From Adiantum capillus-veneris (taxonomy: Eukaryota > Streptophyta > Polypodiopsida > Polypodiales > Pteridaceae), in contig CM043968.1 of NCBI GenBank assembly GCA_014529385.2, forward strand, positions 25,659,513 through 25,723,512: a stretch of DNA of 64,000 nucleotides, given 5' to 3'. Numbering within the stretch: position 1 is the first letter of the stretch; every line of letters begins with the position of its first letter. Both the position numbers and the translations under genes were made by a program. This document shows positions 22,365 to 37,959 of the stretch, in pieces. Below the pieces are notes generated by a model, which saw only the letters and a list, made by a program, of their open reading frames with translations, ran no database searches and was not told the DNA's origin.

Positions 22365-22538
22365 GAGGTTTAGCTATTGATTTAATTATAAAGCTTGAAA
22401 TACCAAATGTTGATGATCGATAAGCGTGATTAATTGGTCGATTTTTCGATTAAGATTTGATTTGCAAAATCGATGTTGCAAGCTTGAAAATTCCTCTTTA
22501 AAATTTGAAAAGCAGGTTGTAGATTACCATGAACCTTC

Positions 22539-22550
22539 GCTCTGATACCA
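22539..22550 (-). other. PBS (initiator Met tRNA), minus strand
   Basis: The minus strand reads TGGTATCAGAGC one base after the CA end of the LTR at 22552. Confidence 0.85.
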
Positions 22551-22551
22551 C

Positions 22552-22669
22552 TGATGGGATTCTTGGAGAACAAAAGCTAAAACCCTTCAGTCTTTCCTTC
22601 GATACATGACCATCAACCTTTCACCATCTCTCTCAAACCCGAGTACATACAATATAGACAAAGACACCA

Positions 22670-22710
<41 letters not shown>

Positions 22711-23115
22711 TAAACTAGATAGTGAAATCATGTAAGAGACGAGACGTAGACATGAGTTCTACACATACACTTAGCATAAAAGTGAGAGAGGAGAGTCTTG
22801 CACAAGAATGGCTTAAAATCCTAGCCCCCAAAATCCACGACACCTCTTGGTGGAGTTGAGTATTTAATTTTATTATGAAACCTGTTTGAGGTGCCAAGTA
22901 TTTGAGACCCCTCTTTCCACTTGTATTTGAGGGTCATGTTTAGTCCATGAGTGGTGGCTATCACTTCTTGTATGTCCCTTCATAGGGTGAGTTCTCACTA
23001 GTATATATACAATGAAACCATATTGGAAAAATAACTAAAATATTGTGCAAATAAAAATGGCTAAGAGAGATTAATAGGTACCTTTTCTCCTTGGTTCCCA
23101 AAATCCCAATCTACA
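22552..23115 (-). repeat. LTR of minus-strand copia-like element
   Basis: On the minus strand it begins TGTAGATTGGG and ends GAATCCCATCA, next to a PBS. TATATATAC at 23001-23010 is the likely TATA box. A 34-bp (AC)n tract at 22674-22707 lies inside. No partner LTR is found to the left, so the element is truncated or solo with leader. Confidence 0.7.
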
Positions 23116-23228
23116 CAGCGTCAATCTCATTGTTAGTAACAATAAAAAGACAACATCGTAATTAACCATTACATGTGAGCTATCCCAATTTCAATGCTAA
23201 CCACATACAACAAGAGATTGCCCAAACT

Positions 23229-23405
23229 CGTAACATTAACAGAAAGTAAAGTGAGTAAAAATAGTTAAAAAATTCTCTAAAATTGTAAATTTTATTAGTA
23301 CCTTTGGTGTGCATCTTAATGGGGAGGAAATGTGCATTGTAGATACATCAACAAAGTGAAGGTCGTTTCAGCTAGAGTAGGTGCGAGAAGGGTCTTAAGG
23401 GCTTG

Positions 23406-23437
<32 letters not shown>

Positions 23438-23637
23438 GGCACATCAACCAATCTATGAGCATCCTCTCTCGTTGGCACTATGGAGGGGTAGAAGTGGAGG
23501 GGTACATGTAGGAGACTTTTAACATCAATGAAGATGCTATAGAATAATCTAACATCATAGATATAATCCCAAATTATTTCAAAGATTTGAAGCATCTGAT
23601 AAAATTGGAATGATATAAAAATGAAATGCATAAGTTG

Positions 23638-23640
<3 letters not shown>
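23229..23640 (+). repeat. Dispersed repeat R1, copy a
   Basis: Aligns by eye with 35288-35820: shared blocks include GGTGTGCATCTTAATGG, AGATACATCAACAAAGTGAAG and AAATTATTTCAAAGATTTGA. Both copies carry an internal GA tract at the same place and run into a CT/CA microsatellite at the same 3' point. No terminal repeats or coding frames. Confidence 0.85.
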
Positions 23641-23676
<36 letters not shown>

Positions 23677-23764
23677 CCCCCACACACACACACACACACA
23701 CAGTGTATGCTTTTCAAGACTATGAAAAGATATTTGAGAGCAATTACGGTTATTCTCATGATGT

Positions 23765-23840
<76 letters not shown>

Positions 23841-23843
23841 ATA

Positions 23844-23916
<73 letters not shown>

Positions 23917-24000
23917 ATAGATTTGTCACATGAATCTTGAGACCTTTTGATATCATAGTAGTATAGCAACCATGTCATTCAAAATCTTTATGCTCCCCCT

Positions 24001-24031
<31 letters not shown>

Positions 24032-24044
24032 AAAAAAAAACAAA

Positions 24045-24119
<75 letters not shown>
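23641..24119. repeat. Compound microsatellite cluster
   Basis: (CT)n 23640-23673, C8, (CA)n 23682-23702, (CT)n 23769-23796, (TA)n 23797-23914 with ATC interruptions, a run of 28 C at 24004-24031 followed by nine A, and (CT)n about 24048-24119. The open frames across it encode only Ser-Leu, His-Thr or Ile-Tyr repeats and are not genes. Confidence 0.95.
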
Positions 24120-24121
<2 letters not shown>

Positions 24122-24480
24122 CGCAGCTCTAGGGTTCGCAGGCTCTTCTTGTCTGTGAGTCTCCCCTTGGGAGAGAGGCGGCCCCGTGGGGAGGTGTTAG
24201 CGCAACCCCTGCCTCCCGCTCTCACCTCACTAGCTGACCTCGGCCACGGGAGTGTCATTGTTCAGCAGTAGCGTGCGCCAACTTTTGTCTGCCTCCCGCT
24301 TGTCATCAGCGTTAGAAGAGAATTTCGTTTGTGAGCGCCTAATAATTGTGCCTTACAGTCCCCCCTTGAGGGTGTTTGTGTAGGCACAAGGCACAGTCCC
24401 CGCCAAAGTGAAAATCGACCATCTGTACTCTGTGCAGAAGAGATTCTGTGACCTGGTTCTATTGGGGCTCATCCACAGGA

Positions 24481-25260
24481 ATGAACACTCCAAAAATCAC
24501 AATGAGGAGTCGACCAACTTTTGCCGCAGTAGTAGGAGCACCAAGCAAGAGTGATTGTACCGGCCAGCTTGAAAGATATTTTGATCAGCTTATGGAGGAA
24601 AACCGTGAACTCAAAGCTTGCATTAGCAAGCTTGAGGCACGCTTCGACTCCATGGTCAACCTCGCCAACAAAAAAGCAAAAGAAGTTGAAGCAAAAGTCA
24701 CTCAAGCTCACTTTTCATCCATTGCCAAAGTAAAGACGTGTGTGACATCAGAGCTTCGTGAACAAAACTCCAAGAAGAGAACGCCCTCAAAGTGCGCACT
24801 GGTGGACTTCCCTCACCGTGTTGCACCATTGAGGACACCCTCAAAGAAGCAATTACTAAGCTCAATGACATCCTTCAGTCAATTAATATAAAGCCAGAAG
24901 CCATCTCTTCATGGATCAATGGTGCACATAGGCAAGTGTCACCCGAGCAGTGTCTTCTCACTTTCAAGGATAAGGAGGAGCGGATGAGGTTGCTACGCTA
25001 GTCCCACCTTCTCAAGGGAACGAAGATTTGGTTTGCTAAGAAGCTCACCCAACTCAACTTAAGTCTAAAAAATGCGAGCTCAAAAAGGTGTATGAAGCCC
25101 GCAAGCAAGGAAAATGGGAAGTATATTGCGGGGTAAAGCCATCATCCAAGAGTTTCGATCTCCCAAAGGGGCTCCCCCTTTGCGAGCTGACCCCCCTTAG
25201 GTCCTATCTCTTTTTTTCCCCTACCCTCTTGATGGACTCTCAGTCCTTAACTGATATGTA
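24481..25260 (+). pseudogene. LINE ORF1-like relic
   Basis: From ATG 24481 (MNTPKITMRSRPTFAAVVGA) the frame gives a coiled-coil-like stretch (L-M-E-E-N-R-E-L-K-A-C-I-S-K-L-E-A-R). It shifts near 24780 into E-D-T-L-K-E-A-I-T-K-L-N-D, meets TAG at 24999-25001 and shifts again near 25070. The last part, F-K-D-K-E-E-R-M-R-L-L-R ... L-K-G-T-K-I-W-F-A-K-K-L-T ... V-Y-E-A-R-K-Q-G-K-W-E-V-Y, follows the layout of the C-terminal nucleic-acid-binding domain of L1-type ORF1 proteins. No endonuclease or RT and no poly(A) tail is present. A weak family call based on layout. Confidence 0.4.
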
Positions 25261-25347
25261 TCCAATGCTTTAATTAGGACACGTTGTAATGTTGTTTTTG
25301 TATCTGGTCACATGGGTCATATTTGACCTCCGTGGATGATAATGCAA

Positions 25348-25467
<120 letters not shown>

Positions 25468-25777
25468 CCCCCCATGTGGTGGGTGGATAACAACTTGTCT
25501 ACAGCTCGAGTATGCATACACATACAACTTGTCATCGTGGCATAGTAGCTGACAAATTGGCGTTGTAGTTGAAGAGCCGGCCCCAGGTTGATGTGTGGAC
25601 AAGGCAAGTCATCTCATTTTTCTCAATCTCTTTAAAGAAAAGTATATATGGCTATGATTGGTCTCTCTCTCTCTCTCTTGTCTTCTCTCTCTAAGGTCTT
25701 GAACTTGAGACCGTCTGAATAGATTTTTGAAATCTCATCAGATCGTTCCTACAACATTTTAAATTCTCCTCTTATCA

Positions 25778-25781
<4 letters not shown>

Positions 25782-25814
<33 letters not shown>

Positions 25815-25909
25815 AAACATAAATAACTTTATTCTCACTCAAGTTGTCAGATATATCTTTTGAGATTTTCCTTGCGACATAAAAACTTTTCTTCTTCTTC
25901 TTCTTCTCC

Positions 25910-25959
<50 letters not shown>
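25782..25959. repeat. (GA)n and (CTT)n-(CT)n microsatellites
   Basis: GA 25782-25811, then CTT units about 25888-25907 and CT about 25914-25959. The GA and CT arms are complementary and about 100 bp apart, so they can pair as an inverted repeat. Confidence 0.93.
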
Positions 25960-25965
<6 letters not shown>

Positions 25966-26299
25966 GATAGGCACCCTTGCTCGTCAAAATTCAAAGACTT
26001 TATAGATTTTTAAAGGTGGCCCATAGTTTCTCTCTTAAAAATGAAAAAAAAACCCCCATAACTAGTAAAAGGCCATCAAGTGGGCCATCTCTATTTCCAT
26101 TTGGTGTGCCAATGTTCTTGTTGGTTTTTGCCAGGCATTTTATCCATTTCAAGGAATTTTGTCTGTTTTCTATGGGTGAAAAATGTTTGCTACCCTTCTA
26201 AAGATACAATATAATGCTAAGAAAATCATAATATCTTGAAAATTTGAAGGGCAAGGATGCCCCCAGTTAGATGGGGTGCCTATGAGCTCGGCAATAATA

Positions 26300-30600
<4,301 letters not shown>

Positions 30601-31571
30601 GCTGTCAGTTTCTCCCCCTCTCTCTCCTAAAAAGGGGTCCCTCCAAAAACGTGTTGATCATTCCCCCCTCTCTCTCTACTGTACCATCTCTCACTTCGAT
30701 TCACTTCACCTTGCAAGAGTTGCTTCTCTTTCCTTCCTTTCAGTTTTCCCTCCCAAAAGCTCTACAGCAGAAGTTTGAACCTTCTTTCCCTCCTCAAGCT
30801 TAGTGCATTGTCCTCAAGCTGAAGTTCTCCATTTCTCCATGAGCCTCACTAAACACCTCTACCTAAAGCTGAAGATCTACTGCATATTCTTCTGCTAGAT
30901 CATCCCTCTTTCTTTCGTCAAACAGGTTTCCTGCTCCTTCTCCATGTGCTCTCTAGAGAGGATCTACTTTCCTCTTAAAATTTGCAACATTATCTTCCCA
31001 ATTAAGCCAACAAGCAGGTGGAGCAGTATAGCAGTAAGTGGCATCCTTCACTGATGTACCATCAAGAATCTTGCTCTATACAACTAAGAACATGGATGTG
31101 CAATCTCTAATCATAAGTGTTTGTCTGTAGGTTGTGCCACTATTCTCCATGGCATCATGAGGTACTCGACGACCTAGGAGTGTCATTGGCTCCATTTTAT
31201 GCAGCAATGTACAAGACGACAATGGATGTTGGGTGACGATGGAGTTCAAACGATTGATGTGGGTGACAATGTAGCCTAGCTCAAGAGGTGCACACAAGGT
31301 CTCAAGGAGACACAGGGCTTCACGAGCACACCATTGGAAGGGAAGGATCATGGAGTTCAAGCAAACCCATGATGGAAAGCGTCTTGCAAAGGTGCAACAT
31401 GTGTATGTTTCTTCACAGCTTAAGCTAGAGACAACAATGGCTCCATCGAGGTTTCCTGCAAACTGTAATTTCACTCCTCTGTAAAATTTTTAGATTGTAT
31501 ATTTTGTATTTCTATTGTATATATTTCTTTGATGTCTATAAGGATTTCATTGCTTGTTCATGTTTGCAGAT

Positions 31572-32423
31572 GTACTCCCATCTGATTTTGTAGCATGGGA
31601 GCCAATAGAGTCCTTCACAGGAACTTTTGAGGCCATCCACGTTAACCTTGGCAAGCTGCTCTATGCTGGTTGTCCATCCGCGGAGCTTGTCTCTCATGAC
31701 ATTTTTTTTAATAACGTACTTATGTAACGCCTAGGAAAATTGGGTATGGTAATGTTTCTCCAGTTAATCCACCAACCTTGCAGAGTATGGAATGGCCTAA
31801 GCCTGATAGTGCCTTGATCACATCAACCAAAAGGAGAATCGAGGTGGATGTGTATTCATCAATGAAGTGCACCTATGGTTCCCATAAAGCTTCCCTAACT
31901 TGGTTTATGTCCCTCATGTGTTCATGTTTATCTTTCGATTGCAGAGTGTTCACACAACACCAACAATGTGGACTTGCAAAAAGGAAAGCGCGATCAACAG
32001 TTTCCTTGCAATTGGATGGCAGACTAAGGTGGTCAGCCACCAAGGAGATACAATCAAGTACTCTGTAGTTGCTGAGAATGTGGTGTGTAGATACCATATT
32101 GCGAAGCAGAGCTTGTCAATTGTCTTTCCCTACAGAAGATGGAAGCTGAGAAGGGAGAATGGGAGGCACTAGGCTCTGATGTTGCTCCTAGAGAATCAAT
32201 TGATCTGCAAATATGCCTCCACAATAATGCAATGCATGATATCTCGGTGAATAACGACTGGAATCTCAGTCACCTTCTCGAGTATCTTAATCTTAGATAT
32301 ACCTTGCCCAATCAATATGTTTTTGTAATCAATGAAAAGGTTGTTCATTCCAGAAAAGAGAAGAGCTTTCTGTGTGAAAACATTGGTTTTTTGCAATGTA
32401 TTAATGTAAGGGCTTGTAACTAA
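31572..32423 (+). pseudogene. Spliced-looking gene fragment with possible ubiquitin-like last exon
   Basis: Four open segments each follow an intron-acceptor-like motif. 31572-31727 (after TTGTTTGCAG) reads V-L-P-S-D-F-V-A-W-E-P to a stop. 31779-31900 follows AACCTTGCAG. 31945-32110 follows TTTCGATTGCAG. 32136-32423 follows TCTTTCCCTACAG and encodes about 95 residues. The last exon, D-L-Q-I-C-L-H-N-N ... L-P-N-Q-Y-V-F-V-I-N-E-K-V-V ... F-L-Q-C-I-N-V-R-A, has the spacing of a ubiquitin-like beta-grasp fold without a Gly-Gly end. No donors were verified, frames do not join cleanly, and no family is certain. It may be a captured or decayed host gene. Confidence 0.3.
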
Positions 32424-32733
32424 AATGATTTCGCTCCCATTCATATATATGGCGTTTTGAATCTCTGTCTCATTTTTAATTTATTCAAGTTAAGTTTGAA
32501 ATATGCAAGTTTTTTAGTTTTGAGCGTGAAAACTTTCAATGTTGGTGTCTTTCAATGCTTGTCGCGTGATTTTGTTTATAATTATAGTTTTAAGTTAATT
32601 TGATGTTAATTTTAAGTGCTTTAAAAAAGTGACATTGAGTATAAAGGTCACTTTGTAGATTTTAAACTTCATTTCTCACATTCACAAAACAAAAGCTTTT
32701 AGCTCTCTTCCCATTTTCTTCGCGAACAGACCC

Positions 32734-32886
32734 ATGGCAACATCCTCTGGTGCACTTCTCACACAATTACAGAAGATAGGACTTGCAGATCGCGCACATG
32801 AACTAGTCAATGTGTTTGAGGGGACAATCGACATGCATGCCACTGCGTCCCACGTCAGACAGGTGCTTGGATGGTCGAGGAGGTGA
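32734..32886 (+). CDS. Small unidentified ORF (50 aa)
   Basis: ATG in good plant context (GACCCATGGCAA) opens a 50-residue frame, M-A-T-S-S-G-A-L-L-T-Q-L-Q-K to G-W-S-R-R. A TATAAAGG motif about 95 bp upstream (near 32641) could be a promoter. It ends about 150 bp before the converging histone-like frame. No similarity recognised; it could be the first exon of a longer gene or chance. Confidence 0.25.
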   Translation: MATSSGALLTQLQKIGLADRAHELVNVFEGTIDMHATASHVRQVLGWSRR

Positions 32887-33031
32887 AATCTAACTACTTG
32901 ATTAATTCAAATAGTTCAACAATAGAAAGTACACAATTAACTATTAGAGTTACATGGAATGAGAGAAAATCGAGTCATTTATATTATATTGAATTGTTAG
33001 AAATCTCATAAACAGAGGTTACATGGGAAAA

Positions 33032-34258
33032 CTAATTCTTATGGAGGCACCCTTCATTCCTTAGATTGAGCGCTAGAGCTAGATCTGTATTTTTTAATGT
33101 AACTCGGTTTGCATGCACCATACAAGATACACCATCTTGGAACAAATGCACCAAAATGTTCTCGGTGGTATCCTGTAAAGCCAAAAGAGCCGCACGCTGG
33201 ATACGTGTAACTGAATCTGAATATTCGTCCAGTATTTCTCTTACCACCCGAGAAAAATCAGCCTTTGGTATTATTGGCTTCGTGCTCTTTTGATATTTGC
33301 GGATCTCATGTAGAGCAACTGTTCCAGGCTTCCATCACCTTTTCTTCTACGTTGTTGGCGGTGGTGGAGGAGCCGCTTGTTTGGCCTGTTGAGGAGGGTC
33401 ATTTTTATACTTCTTTCTCCTCTCTTCTTGGGCTTGTTGCTCTTCAGGTGTGAGATTCTCTTTTTTCTTTTTCGCACATTGTTTTTCTCTCTGAGGAATT
33501 TTTGAAGGTCTGGAGCTCCCAATCTTTGCTTGTTAGGCGGCTTGAGCCCTATCCTCTTCCGCTCTCTTCTCGGCCTCTGCTCGTTCTTGTAAATTAGCCA
33601 AGTGGGCTCTCTCAGCCTCGGCTCTCTGCCATTCTTCATGTGCTCTCTGCCTTCTTTGTTCTTCATGCAATTTCTGTGGTTTTCTATCTGTTGCCTCTTT
33701 CTGTTCTAGCTCTCTCATTCTCTTCCTCCTCTTGGCATCTCGTGCTATTGAAACAGGATCACCTGTATGGTATTACTTTGATCACCCTTTGTTTGACTTG
33801 CGGGGGGAATTCTCGTGGCATAGTTGCGATTGCTTGAGCTTCAGGTGTTGCCGTTGCTTGATCTCCAGTTGCTGCCGTTGCTTGATCTTCAGCTGCTGCC
33901 ATTGCATGAGCTCCAGGTCCTGTTTCCTGTGCTGGTCTATTAAGACCTGCAAATGGTTCGAGGTCCAGTAGAGGTGTGCGATTCGCATACTGTAGTGGCT
34001 GGAGATCACCAAAAATATGTCGCATGGTGTTTTGATCCTCTGTAGTTGAAGGTTGGGGGAGTGGTTGGGTGTTTGGAGCTAGTTCTTATGGTTGAAGTTA
34101 TGAATTTGAAGCGATGGATTATGTACGAGGTGCTGGTTGCGGATTTGCAGTGTTGTCAATGGCAGTGGTGTCATTGTTGTGCGTGGTGGTGTGCTCTTGT
34201 ATATCATCCATGTTGTGCAAGATATGAGTGCGTGTACGTTTGGACTTGAGAGGATCTT
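33032..34258 (-). pseudogene. Histone H3-like ORF with long charged N-terminal extension
   Basis: The last 100 codons (33334-33032) form a histone H3 fold: alpha-N P-G-T-V-A-L-H-E-I-R-K-Y-Q-K-S-T, alpha-1 F-S-R-V-V-R-E-I, alpha-2 ALLALQDTTENILVHLF, and loop-2/alpha-3 H-A-N-R-V-T-L-K-N-T-D-L. The alpha-N helix is almost canonical; the core is divergent, and the segment between V-R-E-I and A-L-Q is one residue longer than in canonical H3, as in centromeric H3 variants. Instead of the H3 tail there is a Glu/Arg/Ala-rich helical stretch, KKKK and proline-rich segment (33718-33350) in the same frame. In-frame stops lie at 33533-33535 (TAA), 33347-33349 (TAG) and 33335-33337 (TGA). Upstream open segments (34025-33759, 34211-34119) follow an acceptor-like CACATTTTAG ending at 34259. 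It looks like a decayed multi-exon gene. Whether it is host CENH3-like, captured, or virus-derived is unresolved. Confidence 0.6.
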
Positions 34259-34764
34259 CTAAAATGTGCAAACAAGAAATTAAGTTGTGAGTTTTGACTT
34301 ATATAGTACTTAAACTTTAAAAAAAAATTAAAAACTCAATAAAATCGCTAAAATTTAAAAAAGACTTCAAAATTGATCTCTGTATCTTTCTCTCCCCAAA
34401 TTACAAAAGCATGTTTCTCTTTGAGGGAGGAGATTGTGTTCAACCATTTAGATGCTTGAACTTATTCCCTTATGCCCAATCTATACAATACCAACCATTT
34501 GACTTATCTCTTGCTCCCTTAAATGTGAGACTGGACATCAAGGTAGTGTAGGAGAGCCTCTTTTTGTATACACATTATGCCCCTTGAAAATTTGAGAGTA
34601 CTGAGTGCTCGCCTTTTGATCACATCAAAATTCTTTTCTTGCATTTTAGCATGGACCATGGTGTACATTTCTTTCTCTCATAGAAACTTCATGGATTCAA
34701 TTTGTCAGTTCCATTATATCCATAGTCTTGAAGCATGCTACATGTTGTATTTAATCCCCTAGGT

Positions 34765-34767
<3 letters not shown>
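34259..34767. other. Non-coding, possible intron of the H3-like gene
   Basis: A/T-rich, no supported ORF. If the acceptor at 34259 is used, this is an upstream intron. Confidence 0.35.
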
Positions 34768-34817
<50 letters not shown>

Positions 34818-34857
34818 CCTCTCTCCCTTTGGGATCATTGTGATTGTTCCAATATCA

Positions 34858-34923
<66 letters not shown>

Positions 34924-34935
34924 TTGGGATCATTG
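34768..34935. repeat. Duplicated (CT)n unit
   Basis: CT 34768-34814 and CT 34862-34920, each followed by CCCTTTGGGATCATTGTGAT, a tandem duplication of roughly 95 bp including the microsatellite. Confidence 0.9.
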
Positions 34936-35287
34936 TGATTTTTCCTATGATATTGAAAGTCACACCCCCTCTCCCTCCTTGAGAAAGTATAAGAGCATGT
35001 AAACACTTGGGTTCAAGATTCAAAACATTGCTATTTTTTTAGATCTCTTGTGTACTTCTTCTTCTTCTTCTTCCTCTGTGTGTGTGTGTGTGTGTGTGTG
35101 TCCTCTCTCTCCCTCTCAAAACTCATTTGACAGTATTTGTCACTCAATTATTTATTTTGGTGATGGTAAACATTTTGTGTGTTTGTGTGTCTTGTTTAAG
35201 CTATGCAACAAGACGACTCCTTCTGAGAGCAGTATTTGGAGAAGGTTTGCATAAGCTTAGTCGTTAAGAGTTTAGATTATCCAGTCT

Positions 35288-35492
35288 CAAACCAAGTTAA
35301 TAGGAAGTAAAGCAAGTAAAAATAGTCAAAAATTACTCTAAAGTTGCAAATTCAAGAGATTATTAGTACTTTTGGTGTGCATCTTAATGGAAAGGAGATG
35401 TGCATTATAGATACATCAACAAAGTGAAGGGAATTTTAGAAACAAAGAACATGTGCCAAAAGGTTCTTGAGGGATTGGGTGTATGTGTGTGA

Positions 35493-35564
<72 letters not shown>

Positions 35565-35820
35565 CTGGTCAAGGGAGACACACACAGAGCCGCCACTATT
35601 TGTTGATACACTAGGCTCCAAGCATCTTCTCTCGTCAACACAATGTAGGGGTAGAAGGAGAGGGTTACATGTGGAGAGATCAAGTGTTTAGGAAAATTTT
35701 CATGTCAAATATGAAGTTATGGAATATTCTAACATCATAGAAAAAATTTCAAATTATTTCAAAGATTTGAAGCATTTGATAAAATTGGAATGCTACAGAG
35801 ACGACACACATAAATTGAGA
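35288..35820 (+). repeat. Dispersed repeat R1, copy b
   Basis: Second copy of the repeat at 23229-23640. The internal simple tract is expanded here to (GT)n 35480-35514 plus (GA)n 35514-35560. It ends in (CT)n at the same point as copy a. Confidence 0.85.
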
Positions 35821-35822
35821 TG

Positions 35823-35912
<90 letters not shown>
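35821..35912. repeat. (CT)n-(TA)n-(CA)n microsatellite
   Basis: CT 35822-35847, TA 35848-35870, CA 35870-35912, abutting repeat R1b. Confidence 0.95.
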
Positions 35913-35914
<2 letters not shown>

Positions 35915-36792
35915 AGGCCCTACTATGGGTTTGGATGGAGGGATCTACACACCATGCCAAAAAACTACTTGGAACTTCTGCTTAGGCATTTTTTGCACCT
36001 TTGACTCACTTGGTCATGGAAACAACCTTTGTCCTCTTTATCTTTCTCTTTTTCAATTTTCACACATGCATTGGATAACCCCAAATAAAAGTCCCCACTA
36101 CTTTTTGCATGACTCAACACTCCACCACTGGGAGCTTACTGCTCCACTACCCTGCGGTTTCTATTAAAGAAGGGCTCCACCATATCCTTACTCTGCACAT
36201 GAGGAGCCATGGCCTTAAAAGAGGTTACCTTCTCTCAGTTGGTGTAGCATGAGACATACTACCCCAGTGTGGTAGTGCATGATATCAAGACCTTACAATT
36301 CTCTGAACAACTGCTTGGTCCTTACTCATACATACACGCCAAGTCGAATATGGAGTGCTCTACATCAGGTGTTTGTTTTTATACTCTCTTGAAGGCTCTT
36401 CATGCTTTGTGCTTAGGGTGGACATCTATAACATGTGGATTTCTTTTTAGCACTTGTCTTTCATTGTTTAATTTCTTTGGCTACTGGTTGTGATGGTGGC
36501 AAGTATAATAGGAGGAACCCTTGCTCTAAGTGCTCATGCATCTACCTTCCAATTTGTCTGTTCTCAGAACACCCCCTGCCTTATCTCTTTTGTACCTCAA
36601 CACCTTGTCAAATTTAAAATGTTTATAGATTATTTTTTGTCTTTATCTCTCATTGCATCTTTACTAGTCATAAGTGAAGTTTTGAGATTTTACAATTGGC
36701 AACCCACCCACACACACATTGTTCATTGACAAAATTTTAACTCCCATTGCAATACCCTCTTATGCACTTGGGGCTAAGGAGTTAAATTATAA
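35913..36792. other. Unassigned
   Basis: No recognised gene. A 79-codon plus-strand frame (36490-36729) is hydrophobic in its second half (F-L-S-L-S-L-I-A-S-L-L-V-I) but lacks any support. Confidence 0.4.
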
Positions 36793-36906
36793 CGTGAACT
36801 TACCTGCTAAAACCTCTTTTAACTGCAATTCTTGGTAAGGTAATCTTGCCATTTAAAAAGTTAACATATATCACTCTTTTCCAAGCTCAAAAATGCTTAT
36901 CTATTC
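36793..36906 (+). repeat. Direct repeat D, left copy
   Basis: GAACTTACCTGCTAAAACC through AGCTCAAAAATGCTTATCT. It is repeated at 40302-40414 with few differences; weaker similarity (ACAAAATTTTA) extends about 60 bp further left in both. Confidence 0.85.
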
Positions 36907-37343
36907 TACACCGCAAGGGTGAATACTCATTCTTGGATAAATATGCCTAAAGTTTATTAATGAATACCTACCTCTCCTCAGTGAATACGATAGGTGGATA
37001 AGAATATAACTTCCTATAGAAACTTACCTAGTAGTGACATGGTCTCAACCTTTTTCCAGGTCACACACACACACGGAGTTCATTAAACCCCTAAGTGATT
37101 AAATCTATCACTATGGAAATGCATGCTATCAATGGGAGATAGCATTTTTATTTTTTGATTTGCTCAAATTAGCTAACACATCATTTTTGGCTATATTGTA
37201 ACTTGCATAGTTGTACCAAAAACAGAAGTGGAAAAGATTTTGTCTATAACACGCACACACACACACACACACTCATCATAAAGCAAATAAGCTATTGAGT
37301 CGTCACCCTGCCAAGCAAAACTGTTTTTTGGCTCCATCTCCAA

Positions 37344-37346
<3 letters not shown>

Positions 37347-37405
<59 letters not shown>

Positions 37406-37562
37406 GCGGCCTATATAAACGCTTCTTCTTGTTGGTATTGAGAATACACAGTGTCTTGCTCACAAAGCTTATGCAATCCTTTCCTTGCTCTCTCTCACAT
37501 GTGCGCTCTCTCTGTACTTAGAGATTTATCAACCGCGGTGCTATCGGAGTACTATAAATAAA
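37347..37562 (+). promoter_or_regulatory. Candidate promoter and poly(A) block
   Basis: A (CT)n tract (37347-37402) is followed by TATATAAA (37412-37419) and, 138 bases on, AATAAA (37557-37562). The order resembles U3-R of LTR elements and of plant pararetroviruses. It lies between the two D repeats. Confidence 0.4.
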
Positions 37563-37833
37563 GCTTGAAGTTGCAAGAGTTTTCAAGCCATACACACTCA
37601 CCACACTCTCTGCATTTTCTCACACACCTAGAATCCTATTGCAATACTTCCAAGCAATAACAAGAATCCGTCATGAGGTTGATGCATCTTCTATATTATC
37701 TCTCAACTTAGATGCGATTCACACAAGCCATGATTAAGACTGCCTAATTATTCTCAACACTGGCGAACTATTACATATAGTTGAGCAAATACTCTAAATT
37801 TGTGCGGCGAACACTATTAAGGCTTATTCAACC

Positions 37834-37959
37834 ATGGAAGAGAATTTAAGCGCTCTTGACGCATCCGCCTCGGCATCCCAAGTGGATTTAAATAATGCTG
37901 CCTCAGAAGGCCCTAATTTTATTTTTTTGAAACATAGCAGTCGTAAACTATACGAATAA
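37834..37959 (+). CDS. Short ORF, possible first exon
   Basis: 41 residues starting M-E-E-N-L-S-A-L-D-A-S, about 270 bp after the AATAAA block. A GTAAAC near its end could be a splice donor. No similarity recognised. Confidence 0.25.
   Translation: MEENLSALDASASASQVDLNNAASEGPNFIFLKHSSRKLYE

Noticed and set aside
31076-31474. 132-codon minus-strand frame
   Set aside because: No recognisable family. The plus strand is nearly as open and fits the neighbouring plus-strand exon-like segments equally well, so no strand can be preferred.
36490-36729. 79-codon hydrophobic frame
   Set aside because: T-rich sequence commonly gives hydrophobic frames; no start context, homologue or neighbour supports it.
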